DNA from: Novosphingobium sp.
GTDB lineage: Bacteria; Pseudomonadota; Alphaproteobacteria; Sphingomonadales; Sphingomonadaceae
Assembly: GCA_024236235.1 (NCBI GenBank)
Contig: JACKKV010000002.1
Span: forward strand, 248,001-312,000
DNA: 64,000 nt
Direction of reading: 5' to 3'
Shown here piece by piece: positions 17,288-26,542 of the stretch; the stretch's first letter is position 1; each line of letters begins with the position of its first letter. The translations under genes were made by a program, and so were the position numbers. A model generated the notes under the pieces. It saw only the letters and a list, made by a program, of their open reading frames with translations, did not search any database and was not told the DNA's origin.

Positions 17288-17598
17288 TGGGCCTCTTGTT
17301 CGGGGAGGGCAGGCGCCGGGGCATCGATGTGATCGGCGGGGGCGCTGGAGAGTGCCGCGCTGCGGGCTGCGCCTTCCAGTGCTGCGATGCGCCGGTTGAA
17401 GCGCCAGACAGCGCCGCGATGATAGAGCCATACTGGCACCAGTCCCAGCAGGAAGGAGAAAATGACCAGTGCGGGCACCTTGGTTTCGAGCACGAGATCT
17501 TCCCAGATCTTCACTTCGATCGGGCGCCAGTTGTTGATGGTGAACAGCAGCAGCAGCACCAGGATCAACACCCAGATGATCGTTCTGACAATTTGCAT
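17284..17598 (-). CDS. lapA: LapA-family inner-membrane protein
   Basis: A 104-residue protein with two hydrophobic helices (IIWVLILVLLLLFTINNW, ALVIFSFLLGLVPVWLY) and a cytoplasmic tail, matching the LapA/DUF1049 family. In E. coli LapA works with LapB in regulating lipopolysaccharide synthesis; that role here is by family only. A GGAGG site lies 10 nt before the ATG. It is the first gene of the operon running to folC. Usually ihfB precedes it; here purB does. Confidence 0.85.
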   Translation of the reverse strand: MQIVRTIIWVLILVLLLLFTINNWRPIEVKIWEDLVLETKVPALVIFSFLLGLVPVWLYHRGAVWRFNRRIAALEGAARSAALSSAPADHIDAPAPALPEQEAQ

Positions 17599-17700
17599 GG
17601 ACTGCCAGCCTCCTTCCCTCGGTTGCAGCATTCCCGGCAATGCTAGGCGGGTTGCCCGGTGATGGGAAGGCCTGACTTCCGTTATCGGTCCGTGCGCCGG

Positions 17701-19011
17701 TTAACCGAATACCCGTTCGAAAATGCGATCGACCTGGGCGAAGTGATAATCGAGGTCGAATTTTTCTTCCAGTTCGGCAGGGCTGAGCGCTGCGGATACT
17801 TCCGGGTCGGCCTTGAGCAGATCAAGCAGGGAAAGCTGCCCGTCCGATTCCCAGACCTTCATCGCGTTGCGCTGGACCAGGCGGTAGGCGTCTTCGCGGC
17901 TGACCCCGGCCTGAGTCAGCGCCAGCAGCACGCGCTGTGAGTGGACCAGCCCGCCCATGCGGTCGAGATTCTTCTGCATCCGTTCAGGGTAGATCAGCAG
18001 CTTGTCGATCACCCCGGTCAGCCGCGCCAGCGAGAAATCGAGCGCGATGGTGGCGTCGGGGCCGATGTAGCGTTCCACGGACGAGTGGGAGATGTCCCGT
18101 TCATGCCACAATGCCACATTTTCCAGCGCCGGAACGGCATAGCCGCGAATGACGCGCGCCTGCCCGGTCAGGTTTTCGGTCAGCACCGGATTGCGCTTGT
18201 GCGGCATGGCGCTGGAACCTTTCTGGCCGGGGGAGAAATATTCCTCGGCCTCCAGCACTTCGGTGCGCTGCAGATGGCGAATCTCTACCGCCAGCCGTTC
18301 AATCGAGCTGGCGATGACGGCCAGTACCGAAAAGAACATGGCATGCCGGTCCCGCGGGATGACCTGGGTGGAAACCGGTTCCGGCGTGAGGCCCAGCCTG
18401 GCGGCGACATGTGCTTCCACGGCCGGATCGATATTGGCGAAAGTGCCGACCGCGCCAGATATGGCGCAAGTGGCGATTTCCGCGCGCGCCGCGATCATCC
18501 GCTGCTTGCAGCGGTCGAATTCGGCATAGGCCTGCGCCAACTTGAGGCCGAAAGTGGTCGGCTCGGCATGAATGCCATGGCTGCGCCCGATAGTGGGCGT
18601 ATATTTATGTTCCTGCGCCCGGCGTTTGATGGCGGCCAGCAGCTCGTCGAGGTCAGCCAGGAGAATATCGCTGGCCCGCGCCAGCTGCACTGCCAGCGTG
18701 GTGTCCAGCACATCCGAACTGGTCATGCCCTGATGCATGAAGCGAGCTTCATCGCCCACCTGTTCCGCCACCCAGGTGAGGAAGGCGATCACATCATGCT
18801 TGGTGACGGCTTCGATGGCGTCAATCGCGGCGACGTCGATCGTGGGGTTGGTGGCCCACCAGTCCCACAGGGCCCTGGCCGCGCTTTCGGGCACAACGCC
18901 CAGCTCACCCAGCTTTTCGGTGGCATGCGCCTCGATCTCGAACCAGATGCGGAATTTCGCTTCAGGCTCCCAGATCGCGGTCATCGCAGGGCGGGCATAA
19001 CGGGGGACCAT
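17701..19011 (-). CDS. purB: Adenylosuccinate lyase
   Basis: A 436-residue fumarase-superfamily lyase acting twice in purine synthesis (SAICAR to AICAR, adenylosuccinate to AMP). The signature GSSAMPHKRNPVLTE contains the catalytic serine loop; GRSHGIHAEPTTFGLKL and HQGMTSSDVLDT are also typical. Start MVPRYARPAM is the common one. It lies 49 bp downstream of radC on the same strand. Confidence 0.96.
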   Translation of the reverse strand: MVPRYARPAMTAIWEPEAKFRIWFEIEAHATEKLGELGVVPESAARALWDWWATNPTIDVAAIDAIEAVTKHDVIAFLTWVAEQVGDEARFMHQGMTSSDVLDTTLAVQLARASDILLADLDELLAAIKRRAQEHKYTPTIGRSHGIHAEPTTFGLKLAQAYAEFDRCKQRMIAARAEIATCAISGAVGTFANIDPAVEAHVAARLGLTPEPVSTQVIPRDRHAMFFSVLAVIASSIERLAVEIRHLQRTEVLEAEEYFSPGQKGSSAMPHKRNPVLTENLTGQARVIRGYAVPALENVALWHERDISHSSVERYIGPDATIALDFSLARLTGVIDKLLIYPERMQKNLDRMGGLVHSQRVLLALTQAGVSREDAYRLVQRNAMKVWESDGQLSLLDLLKADPEVSAALSPAELEEKFDLDYHFAQVDRIFERVFG

Positions 19012-19060
19012 GTTCGACTCCGGTTTTTGGGGACGCGCAGCCGCTAGGGGCAGGGGGGCT

Positions 19061-19783
19061 TCAGATCAAGCCCTTCGCCTTCAGCGAGACATGTCCCTGC
19101 CGCCCGATGATGACATGATCGTGGACCACGATTCCCAGTAATCGCCCGGCTTCTGCAATGCGATTGGTAATCTGGATATCCGCCCGGCTGGGTTCGGGCG
19201 ATCCTGATGGATGATTGTGAACGAGAATCAGCGCGGTGGCCCCGATGTCCAGCGCCTTGCGGATCACCTCGCGCGGGTGAATCGCCGCCTCGTCAATCGA
19301 ACCGTCACCGACGTGATGATCCAGAACCAGCCGGTTCTGCGCGTTGAGATAGAGCACGCGCACGCGTTCCACCGTGAGATGCGCCATGTCGATCGCCAGA
19401 TAATCTAGCAGCGCCTGCCAGCTGCCCAGTACCGGTTTTTGTTCCACTTCGCTGCGCGCCATGCGCCGCGCGGCCAGCGCGACGATCTTGAGCGATGCGG
19501 CGCTGGCATCGCCCATGCCGTCGACATTGCGCAGCGCGCCGGGATCGGCGTTCAGGACGGCGGCAAGCGAGCCGAAACGTTTGATCAGCGCCTTGGCGAC
19601 TGGTTTGGTATCGCCTCGTGCCTGTGCGGCAAACAGCAGATATTCCAGCACCTCGTAGTCCGCCAGGGCTTCTGCCCCGCCATCCAGCAGCCGCTTGCGC
19701 AGACGCGCGCGATGGCCCGCGCCATCATGGGCCTGCTTGCTTGCCGCCAGACCGGGCAATTCGTCCTGCGTTCGCTCGTTCAT
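19061..19783 (-). CDS. radC: RadC family JAB1/MPN+ protein
   Basis: A 240-residue protein with a helix-hairpin-helix-like region (LNADPGALRNVDGMGDASAA) followed by the JAMM metal motif HNHPSGSPEPSRAD. RadC was named for DNA repair, but its true biochemical role is unsettled. The ATG start (MNERTQDELPG) is supported because the long open frame upstream is antisense to ydbH. It shares a 48-bp divergent gap with ydbH. Confidence 0.88.
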   Translation of the reverse strand: MNERTQDELPGLAASKQAHDGAGHRARLRKRLLDGGAEALADYEVLEYLLFAAQARGDTKPVAKALIKRFGSLAAVLNADPGALRNVDGMGDASAASLKIVALAARRMARSEVEQKPVLGSWQALLDYLAIDMAHLTVERVRVLYLNAQNRLVLDHHVGDGSIDEAAIHPREVIRKALDIGATALILVHNHPSGSPEPSRADIQITNRIAEAGRLLGIVVHDHVIIGRQGHVSLKAKGLI

Positions 19784-19831
19784 CTGCTGTGCATTGCCTT
19801 TGTGCAGGCTCAGGCGCAAGTGTAGGAAGCG

Positions 19832-22800
19832 ATGGCAGAAACCGGGGACGAAGCAGAGCAGGACTGGGAAGCGCCCGCCCCGCGTCAGCGGCGGCGGCTG
19901 CGCCGCGTGCTGGCAATTGCCGCCGCACTGCTGGTCGCGCTGCTGGCCTATGGCTGGTTTACGCGCGTCGATCTGGCCGACCGGTTGCTGACCAGTCAGC
20001 TCGATTCGCTGGGAATTCCTGCCACATACCGGATTGAATCGATTGGTCCACGCTATCAGGTGCTGACTGAGATTGTGGTAGGCGATCCGGACCGACCGGA
20101 TTTGACCATCGAACGGGCGGAAATCCGGATCGATCCGCAATTCGGCCTGCCGGTCATCGGCAGCGCGCGGCTGGTGCGCCCGCGCCTGTATGGCACCCTG
20201 CATGACGGGAAGCTGAGCTTCGGTTCGCTGGACAAGGTGATCTTCGCCAAGCGTGATACGCCGCAGGGCTTGCCGGACATGGAGCTTGCGCTGGTCGATG
20301 GCCGTGCGCTGATTGTAAGCGATTACGGCCCCATCGGCGCGAAGACCGAAGGGGCGGGCTCGCTGCATGACGGTTTTCAGGGCCTCCTTGCGGTGAATGC
20401 ACCGCTCTTGCAGCGCGGCGGCTGCACAGCCAGCCAGGCGACGCTGTTCGGCACGATCCATGTCAGCGACCGCAAACCGGCGTTCAAGGGCCCGCTGCGG
20501 ATCGGTCCGGCAAGCTGTGCGGACGGAACGCGTTTCGCTGGCGGCGGTGCATCGCTGTCGGTGACCCTTGCCGAACTGCTTGACGGCGCGACCGGCGATG
20601 TGGACCTGCGCCTCGGCGCGGCGAACAGCGGCACGAATCGTCTGTCGGGCGTGCAGGGCAAAGGTCACCTGGAATGGCAGGGTAGCAGCTTGACCGCGCG
20701 TTACGACCTGGCGGCGCTCGGCCTGGTCACCGCACCGGCAGTGATCGGACGGTTGAACGGAACCGGCCGCCTGCGCGCGCGTGACGGGTTTGCCCGGCTG
20801 GAATGGGAAGCGGACTGGGATGGCACGGGCTTGCGGCTGGGTACGGGCCTCGGCTCCACTCTGGAAATGCTTGTCCGCTCAGGCGAAGGCAGTCTGGTCG
20901 GTGAACTGGCGCAAGCAGTTGGAACGGCACTACGCAAGGAAGAGCGGGGCAGCACCTTTGCCGCTAACACGGTACTGCGGCTGGATGGGGATGAGAACAA
21001 TCTCATCATCCCCACCGCCCGCCTGCGCGGGGGCAGCGGGCAGACATTGCTGGCGTTGTCGCGGGTCCGGGCGACTGCGAAACGCAACGATCCGCTTCGC
21101 CTCCTCGGCAATTTCTCGACCGGCGGGGCGGGGCTGCCGCAGATCACCGGGCGGATGGAACGAGATGCGGCCGGGCGCGCCATCCTTGCGCTCACCATGC
21201 CGGAATACGCGGCGCGCGAAAGCCGTCTGGCAATTCCGCAGCTGCTGCTGGTGCAGAACGATGCCGGTGCGCTTGGGTTTTCGGGCAGCATCCGCGCCGA
21301 CGGGCCGCTTCCCGGCGGGATGGCGCGCGGTTTGACAGTGCCACTGTCCGGCAACTGGTCATCTCAGTCCGGCCTGGCGCTGTGGCGAAGCTGCACGCGA
21401 ATGAGCTTTGATGCGCTCCAGATTGGCGGCATTGCGATGGAACGGCGTGGGCTGACCCTGTGCCCTGGCCGCAATGGCGCGATCCTGCGTAGCGACGCGG
21501 GCGGCACGCGCATCGCCGCCGGTTCGCCAGGGCTGGATCTTGCCGGGCATCTTGGCGACAGCCCGGTGCGGATCACCAGCGGCCCGCTCGGCCTTGCCTT
21601 TCCCGGATCGATCTATGCGCGCAAGCTGAATGTCCTGCTGGGTCCGGAAGAGACGGGGACGCGCTTCAGCCTTGACGATGTGCATGCGCAACTGGGCGCG
21701 GAGGTGGCCGGGCGTTTTGCTGATGCCGATATCAGCCTGGCGTCGGTCCCGCTCGACCTGCTTGATGCGGCAGGGGCGTGGCGCTTCGCTGGCGGCAGGC
21801 TGGAACTGTCCGGCGTATCAATGCGGGTGGAAGACCGCGAGGCGCTTGACCGGTTTGAGCCGATGGTGGCGCGCGATGCGCGGCTCACGCTGACTGATAA
21901 TATGATCACGGCTGACACGCTGCTGCGTGAACCCGTCAGCGGGCGCGTGGTTACCGGCGTAACGATTGCGCATGATCTTGGCAGCGGCGCGGGCCATGCC
22001 GATCTCGCTGTCGACCGACTGGTTTTCGATAATGCGCTGCAGCCCGATATGCTGACCGGCCTGGCGCTTGGCGTGGTCGCCAATGCCAGGGGGACAGTGA
22101 CGGGCCGGGGGCGGATCGACTGGAATGAGTCAGGGGTGACCAGCAGCGGACAATTTTCAACCGATGACCTCGATTTTGCGGCTGCGTTCGGGCCGGTCGA
22201 AGGGGTCGCCGGAACGATCCGGTTCACTGACCTTCTGGGTCTGGTCACTGCTCCTGGCCAACGGCTGACCATCCGATCGATCAATCCGGGGATCGAAGTG
22301 AATGACGGTGTGCTGCTGTTCGCCCTGGTGCCGGGCAACCGCATGGCGGTCGCGGCGGCGAGCTGGCCGTTCATGGGTGGCCAGCTGCGCATGCAGCCGG
22401 TGACCATTCCACTCAGCGCGTCGGAAGAGAGGCGCTTCACACTGGAGATAACAGGGCTGGATGCGGCCAGCTTTGTCGAACGGATGGAACTTTCCAACCT
22501 GGCGGCGACGGGGACTTTCGACGGGACGCTGCCGCTGGTGTTCGACAAGGATGGCGGTCATCTGCAGGGTGGATTGCTCGTCTCGCGCCCGCCGGGCGGC
22601 AATGTCGCCTATGTCGGTGCACTGAGTTACAAGGATCTGTCGCCCATGGCGAATTATGCGTTCGATGCGCTCAAATCGCTCAACTATTCGGAAATGCGGA
22701 TCGGCATGGATGGCGAACTGACCGGCGAACTGGTCACGCGCGTGCGTTTTGAAGGCGTCAAGCAGGGCGCCGGCACCAAGCAGAACTTCCTGACGCGGCA

Positions 22801-23044
22801 GGTGGCGAAGCTGCCCGTACGCTTCAATGTCAACGTCCGCGCCCCCTTCTACAAGCTGATTACCTCGGTCAAGGCGATGTACGATCCCGCCTTCATCCGC
22901 GATCCGCGCGAGATTGGCCTGATTGACAGCACGGGCAAGGCTCTGCGGCACGAGGCCGCAGAGCATTCCGCGCGCTCGGCCGGCAACAGCAATCCTTCAG
23001 GTGAATCGCCCGTTCAGGCCCCGGCAAGAGAGACCATGCCATGA
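19832..23044 (+). CDS. ydbH: YdbH-like intermembrane lipid transport protein (AsmA/TamB-like)
   Basis: A 1070-residue protein with one N-terminal transmembrane anchor after a basic stretch (RQRRRLRRVLAIAAALLVAL) and a very long beta-rich periplasmic part, ending in the DctA-YdbH-type region. In E. coli YdbH is one of three AsmA-like bridges (with TamB and YhdP) that carry phospholipids to the outer membrane. Assignment rests on its length, architecture and especially the following ynbE- and ydbL-like genes, the same trio as in E. coli. AGGAAG precedes the ATG. Confidence 0.85.
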   Translation: MAETGDEAEQDWEAPAPRQRRRLRRVLAIAAALLVALLAYGWFTRVDLADRLLTSQLDSLGIPATYRIESIGPRYQVLTEIVVGDPDRPDLTIERAEIRIDPQFGLPVIGSARLVRPRLYGTLHDGKLSFGSLDKVIFAKRDTPQGLPDMELALVDGRALIVSDYGPIGAKTEGAGSLHDGFQGLLAVNAPLLQRGGCTASQATLFGTIHVSDRKPAFKGPLRIGPASCADGTRFAGGGASLSVTLAELLDGATGDVDLRLGAANSGTNRLSGVQGKGHLEWQGSSLTARYDLAALGLVTAPAVIGRLNGTGRLRARDGFARLEWEADWDGTGLRLGTGLGSTLEMLVRSGEGSLVGELAQAVGTALRKEERGSTFAANTVLRLDGDENNLIIPTARLRGGSGQTLLALSRVRATAKRNDPLRLLGNFSTGGAGLPQITGRMERDAAGRAILALTMPEYAARESRLAIPQLLLVQNDAGALGFSGSIRADGPLPGGMARGLTVPLSGNWSSQSGLALWRSCTRMSFDALQIGGIAMERRGLTLCPGRNGAILRSDAGGTRIAAGSPGLDLAGHLGDSPVRITSGPLGLAFPGSIYARKLNVLLGPEETGTRFSLDDVHAQLGAEVAGRFADADISLASVPLDLLDAAGAWRFAGGRLELSGVSMRVEDREALDRFEPMVARDARLTLTDNMITADTLLREPVSGRVVTGVTIAHDLGSGAGHADLAVDRLVFDNALQPDMLTGLALGVVANARGTVTGRGRIDWNESGVTSSGQFSTDDLDFAAAFGPVEGVAGTIRFTDLLGLVTAPGQRLTIRSINPGIEVNDGVLLFALVPGNRMAVAAASWPFMGGQLRMQPVTIPLSASEERRFTLEITGLDAASFVERMELSNLAATGTFDGTLPLVFDKDGGHLQGGLLVSRPPGGNVAYVGALSYKDLSPMANYAFDALKSLNYSEMRIGMDGELTGELVTRVRFEGVKQGAGTKQNFLTRQVAKLPVRFNVNVRAPFYKLITSVKAMYDPAFIRDPREIGLIDSTGKALRHEAAEHSARSAGNSNPSGESPVQAPARETMP

Positions 23045-23127
23045 TCCTTCCCGAATTGACCGCTCCGTCCCTTGCTGCGACAAGCGCCGCCATGCGCAGA
23101 TGCAGAACCGGAACGGAGGGGGCCGCG

Positions 23128-23313
23128 ATGCGGGCATGTCTTGGCCTGGCGGCTGTTGTGTGGAGCGCGCTGGCGCTTGGCGGATGCGTTTCGGTAAGCG
23201 CACCTGACAAGCCGATCGTTATCGAGCTCAACATCAACATCAAGCAGGAAGTGATTTACCGCCTGGCTGCCGATGCCGGGAACACGATTGACGAGAATGC
23301 GGAGATTTTCTGA
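23128..23313 (+). CDS. ynbE: YnbE-like outer-membrane lipoprotein
   Basis: A 61-residue lipoprotein precursor (E. coli YnbE is also about 61 residues). The lipobox is LALGGC with Cys20, giving a short mature peptide (VSVSAPDKPIVIELNINIKQ and a further ~20 residues). YnbE is known to pair with YdbH at the outer membrane by extending its beta-structure. The ATG at 23128 was chosen over one overlapping the ydbH stop (23041) because GGAGGGGG lies about 7 nt before it and the signal peptide begins there. Confidence 0.82.
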   Translation: MRACLGLAAVVWSALALGGCVSVSAPDKPIVIELNINIKQEVIYRLAADAGNTIDENAEIF

Positions 23314-23720
23314 TGAACATGCCGGTTAATCGCACCAAGCTTCGCCGGGTTGCACTGAGCGCTGCGGCCGTGGCTCTCGCCATCGGGGGTGTGGCTGGCA
23401 TCGCTTATGCACAGCGTGACCCCGCCTATGACGCCGCCCGCAAGGCAGGCCAGATCGGCGAAAAGATGGACGGCTACCTGGGGACGGTTGGCAGCGCATC
23501 GCCCGATATTGCTCGCATGGTCAAGGATCTCAACATCAAACGCCGCGCGGTTTATGCGGAGAAGGCGCAGGCCGCCAGCGCAACGCTGGAAGAATATGCC
23601 TTTACCTCGGGTTGCCTGGCCATTGCGCGCACCGCGCCGGGTGAAAAATACCAGGCCCCTGACGGCAGCTGGCAGACCCGCACCGGCGCGCCGCCGATCC
23701 GTGATCCGCGCTGCCCCTGA
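23313..23720 (+). CDS. ydbL: YdbL-like periplasmic protein
   Basis: A 135-residue protein with a cleavable signal (LSAAAVALAIGGVAGIAYAQ) and a DUF1318-type domain: AARKAGQIGEKMDGYLGTV, VKDLNIKRRAVYAEKA, and a C-terminal CLAIARTAPGEKYQAPDGSW. In E. coli YdbL modulates the YdbH-YnbE complex. The ATG overlaps the ynbE stop (TGATG). The C-terminal Cys pair (SGC..., DPRC) could form a disulfide. Confidence 0.85.
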   Translation: MNMPVNRTKLRRVALSAAAVALAIGGVAGIAYAQRDPAYDAARKAGQIGEKMDGYLGTVGSASPDIARMVKDLNIKRRAVYAEKAQAASATLEEYAFTSGCLAIARTAPGEKYQAPDGSWQTRTGAPPIRDPRCP

Positions 23721-23761
23721 AGGCGTCGTCGCATGCCCTCCCTGTCAATGCCATCCCCCGG

Positions 23762-23790
23762 TTGACTCGCCTATGACCCGCGCCTAAGGG
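23762..23790 (+). promoter_or_regulatory. Candidate promoter of the atp F0 operon
   Basis: TTGACT and TAAGGG with a 17-nt spacer lie about 60 nt before the atpI start. The -35 box is near consensus and the -10 box poor, as is common in this lineage. Confidence 0.45.
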
Positions 23791-23850
23791 GGCGGCGCCC
23801 TTGGCGGGCAGTCTTTGCGTGTGCCGCGCATTTCCAGTAGGAGGCATGGC

Positions 23851-24168
23851 ATGAGTGATGAACCGTCCGCACGGGAACCCATTGCCGAAGATGCGCGGAT
23901 CGACGCGCTCGAAAAGCGGCTTCAGGCCGCGCGCGAGCGTGAAGAGGAACGCAACCGGCTGCAGGTCCAGGGGGTCGATGCGAATTATCGCAGCGGCAAC
24001 CGGGTCCTCGCCGATCTTCTCGGTGGGATTCTTGGTGGTGCGGTAATCGGCTGGGTGATCGATCACTTTGCCGGGACCACGCCATGGGGTCTGTTGGTGA
24101 TGCTGTTCCTTGGAATAGGTGTTGCTTTCAGGAATATTATCCGGATGGCGAACACGCGCCCTGACTGA
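23851..24168 (+). CDS. atpI: ATP synthase assembly protein I
   Basis: A 105-residue protein with a charged helical N-terminus (DARIDALEKRLQAARER) and two transmembrane helices (LADLLGGILGGAVIGWVIDH, PWGLLVMLFLGIGVAFRNII), the AtpI/Atp1 pattern. It helps assemble the c-ring and may carry Mg2+. TAGGAGG stands 8 nt before the ATG. It is the first gene of the F0 operon. Confidence 0.9.
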   Translation: MSDEPSAREPIAEDARIDALEKRLQAAREREEERNRLQVQGVDANYRSGNRVLADLLGGILGGAVIGWVIDHFAGTTPWGLLVMLFLGIGVAFRNIIRMANTRPD

Positions 24169-24227
24169 TCCCCCTGCGCGGGGTGGCAGAGGGGCGCTGT
24201 TGGCATGATAGAGGGACGGTAAAGAGC

Positions 24228-25022
24228 GTGGCAGCCGAACAGGGCAAAGTAGACCCGATGCACCAGTTCGCGATCGAACCGATGTTCGGTTCGGCTCACT
24301 GGGAAATCGCAGGCTACAACATTGCTTTCACCAACAGTGCGTTGTGGATGGCGATCGCCACCGTCGCGCTGTGGATTTTTGTGGCTGGCGGCATGAAGCG
24401 CGAGCTCGTGCCCGGCCGCTGGCAGATGGCGGTGGAAAGCTTCACCGGCTTCATTGACGATCTGCTGGAAGCCAATGTGGGCAAGGCCGGGCGCAAATAT
24501 GTGCCTTACATCTTCTCACTGTTCATGTTCATCCTCTTCGCCAATTTGCTGGGCCTGATCCCGCTGCCGCTGGCGCTGGCCGGGGTTCACCCCTTCACTT
24601 TCACCAGCCACTTCACCGTCACCGGCGTGCTGGCGATCCTGTCCTTCGCAATCGTGCTGGTGGTCGGCTTCTGGAAGCACAAGCTGCATTTCTTCTCGCT
24701 GTTCGTGCCGCATGGCACGCCGCTGGTGATGATCCCTTTGATCTTCATGATCGAGCTGGTCAGTTTCATGATCCGCCCCTTCAGCCTTGGCCTGCGTCTG
24801 TTTGTGGCGATGATGGCCGGTCACGTCCTGCTGGAAGTTCTCTCCAGCTTCGTGATCGACGGGCTGAATGCCGGTGCCACCTTCGGCCTCATTGTCAGCC
24901 TGCCCAGCTTCCTGCTGATGATCGGTATCTGCGCGCTCGAAATTCTGGTCGCCGGTATCCAGGCCTATGTCTTTGCGCTGTTGACCTCGCTTTACATCAA
25001 CGACGCCGAGAATCTTCACTAA
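24228..25022 (+). CDS. atpB: F0F1 ATP synthase subunit a
   Basis: A 264-residue membrane protein forming the proton half-channels next to the c-ring. The essential Arg lies in IRPFSLGLRLFVAMMAGH; five to six hydrophobic helices are present. A GTG start (VAAEQGKVDPMHQF) was chosen on family N-termini; the internal ATG at 24258 is possible. It lies between atpI and atpE; F1 genes are not in this window, as is usual for Alphaproteobacteria. Confidence 0.95.
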   Translation: MAAEQGKVDPMHQFAIEPMFGSAHWEIAGYNIAFTNSALWMAIATVALWIFVAGGMKRELVPGRWQMAVESFTGFIDDLLEANVGKAGRKYVPYIFSLFMFILFANLLGLIPLPLALAGVHPFTFTSHFTVTGVLAILSFAIVLVVGFWKHKLHFFSLFVPHGTPLVMIPLIFMIELVSFMIRPFSLGLRLFVAMMAGHVLLEVLSSFVIDGLNAGATFGLIVSLPSFLLMIGICALEILVAGIQAYVFALLTSLYINDAENLH

Positions 25023-25068
25023 GCGATTTATCGATCCCAACGGAATTCAAGGAAAAGGAGTTAATCTT

Positions 25069-25296
25069 ATGGATCCTCAAGCTGCCAAGCTGATCGGTGC
25101 CGGTCTTGCTGCTATTGGTGCCGGTCTGGCCGCCATCGGTGTGGGTAACGTGTTCGGTTCGTTCCTGGAAAGCGCGCTGCGCAATCCGGGCGCTGCTGAT
25201 GGTCAGCAGGGCCGCCTGTTCATCGGCTTCGCCGCCGCCGAACTTCTCGGCCTGCTCTCCTTCGTCGTGGCGATGATCCTCATCTTCGTTGCCTGA
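25069..25296 (+). CDS. atpE: F0F1 ATP synthase subunit c
   Basis: A 75-residue hairpin of two helices forming the rotor ring. The Gly/Ala-rich first helix (IGAGLAAIGAGLAAIGVGNV), the polar loop RNPGAADGQQ, and the proton-carrying Glu58 in FIGFAAAELLGLLSF are intact. AAAAGGAG gives a strong ribosome site, fitting the high copy number of c. Confidence 0.97.
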   Translation: MDPQAAKLIGAGLAAIGAGLAAIGVGNVFGSFLESALRNPGAADGQQGRLFIGFAAAELLGLLSFVVAMILIFVA

Positions 25297-25377
25297 CGAA
25301 AACTGATCTGAACGGTTCGGCCGGATCTGTCCGGCCGGGTCGCTTCCCTTTTTTGCGCATTTTTCCGGATACGCCCG

Positions 25378-25872
25378 ATGCCTCAGATAGCCCAGCTTGC
25401 CGAAACCTATTCCAGCCAGGTCTTCTGGTTGCTGGTTTTCTTCGGGTTCGTCTTTCTTGTCATCGGCCGGGGCATGGTCCCGCGCGTGATGGACACGGTC
25501 GCCCTGCGCGACAAGCAGATCGCTGACGATCTGGCCGCAGCCGGTGCCGCGCGCCAGCAGGCCGATGCGGAAGAAGAAGCCTGGCGGCTGCGGGAGAATG
25601 ACAATCGTGCCCATGCACAGGCGATCATTGCCCAGGCCAAGGCCGATGCCGCCGCCGCGAATGAAAAGAAGCTGGCCGCTGCGCAAAAGCGGCTGGACAA
25701 GAAGCTGGCCGAAGCGGCGGAGCGGATTTCCGCAGCCCGCGGTGAAGCGTTGAACGAAATCGAAAGCGTCGCCAGTGAAGCGGCCCAGGATATCGTGCAG
25801 CGCCTTGCCGGGGTGAAGGTCGCCAAGACCGCTGCCGATGCCGCAGTCAAGAAAGCGTTGAGCCATGGCTAA
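25378..25872 (+). CDS. atpG: F0F1 ATP synthase subunit b'
   Basis: A 164-residue peripheral-stalk subunit: an N-terminal transmembrane helix (VFWLLVFFGFVFLVIGRGMV) and a long Ala/Lys/Glu coiled coil. It is the b' partner of b, a heterodimer found in photosynthetic bacteria and Alphaproteobacteria. It is followed by the b gene with an 8-nt overlap. The symbol atpG for b' follows alphaproteobacterial usage (elsewhere atpF'). Confidence 0.9.
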   Translation: MPQIAQLAETYSSQVFWLLVFFGFVFLVIGRGMVPRVMDTVALRDKQIADDLAAAGAARQQADAEEEAWRLRENDNRAHAQAIIAQAKADAAAANEKKLAAAQKRLDKKLAEAAERISAARGEALNEIESVASEAAQDIVQRLAGVKVAKTAADAAVKKALSHG

Positions 25873-26491
25873 TCCCGCAGACGTCGCCGCTGAAACGGTG
25901 GATCACAGCGCGCACATGGCTCCGGCGGCGGGCGAAGCCGCCGTTGCGGAACATGGCGCAGAAACTCATGCGAGCGTCGAGCACGGCGCAGACGCCGGGC
26001 ATCATGCCGGACCCGAAGCACTGGGTCTGGGGCCGAGCGCATGGGTCGGCATTTCGATGCTGGTCTTCATCGTGATCCTTCTGTGGAAGAAGGTTCCGGG
26101 GGCGATTGCGGGTGGTCTCGACGGCAAGATCGCCGCGATCAAGCAGCAGCTCGATGAAGCCAAGGCGCTGCGCGCCGAGGCCGAGGCGCTGCGCAAGGAA
26201 TATGCTGACAAGATCGCCAATGCCGAGAAAGACGCGGCGTCGATGATCGACCACGCCCGGCAGGAAGCGGACGCGATCGTCGCCAAGGCGGAAGCCGACT
26301 CCAAGGTGATGATCGAACGGCGCAAGAAGATGGCTGAAGACAAGATCGGCGCGGAGGAACGCGCGGCGGTGGACGAATTGCGCCAGCGCGCGGCCAGCGC
26401 CGCAACCGCTGCGGCCAGCGCTCTGATCGCTGAAAAGCATGATGCCGCTGCAGACGGCAAGCTGGTCGACGAGGCGATCGCCGGGATCTGA
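25865..26491 (+). CDS. atpF: F0F1 ATP synthase subunit b with His-rich N-terminal extension
   Basis: A 208-residue stalk subunit. After an unusual first 55 residues rich in His, Ala and Glu (HMAPAAGEAAVAEHGAETHA and HHAGPEALG) comes one transmembrane helix (AWVGISMLVFIVILLWKKV) and a long coiled coil. Typical b subunits are about 160 residues, so the extension is extra. The start overlaps the b' gene, leaving little room for a later start except internal codons. Confidence 0.9.
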   Translation: MANPADVAAETVDHSAHMAPAAGEAAVAEHGAETHASVEHGADAGHHAGPEALGLGPSAWVGISMLVFIVILLWKKVPGAIAGGLDGKIAAIKQQLDEAKALRAEAEALRKEYADKIANAEKDAASMIDHARQEADAIVAKAEADSKVMIERRKKMAEDKIGAEERAAVDELRQRAASAATAAASALIAEKHDAAADGKLVDEAIAGI

Positions 26492-26542
26492 TCTTAGTCG
26501 GACCAGGCAGCCACTGGCTGCGGGCTCCATTCCCATCACCAC

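Noticed and set aside
19784..20668. A long N-terminal extension of the radC frame
   Set aside because: The extension runs antisense to the start of ydbH and has low-complexity, shadow-like composition; RadC proteins begin near MNERTQ.
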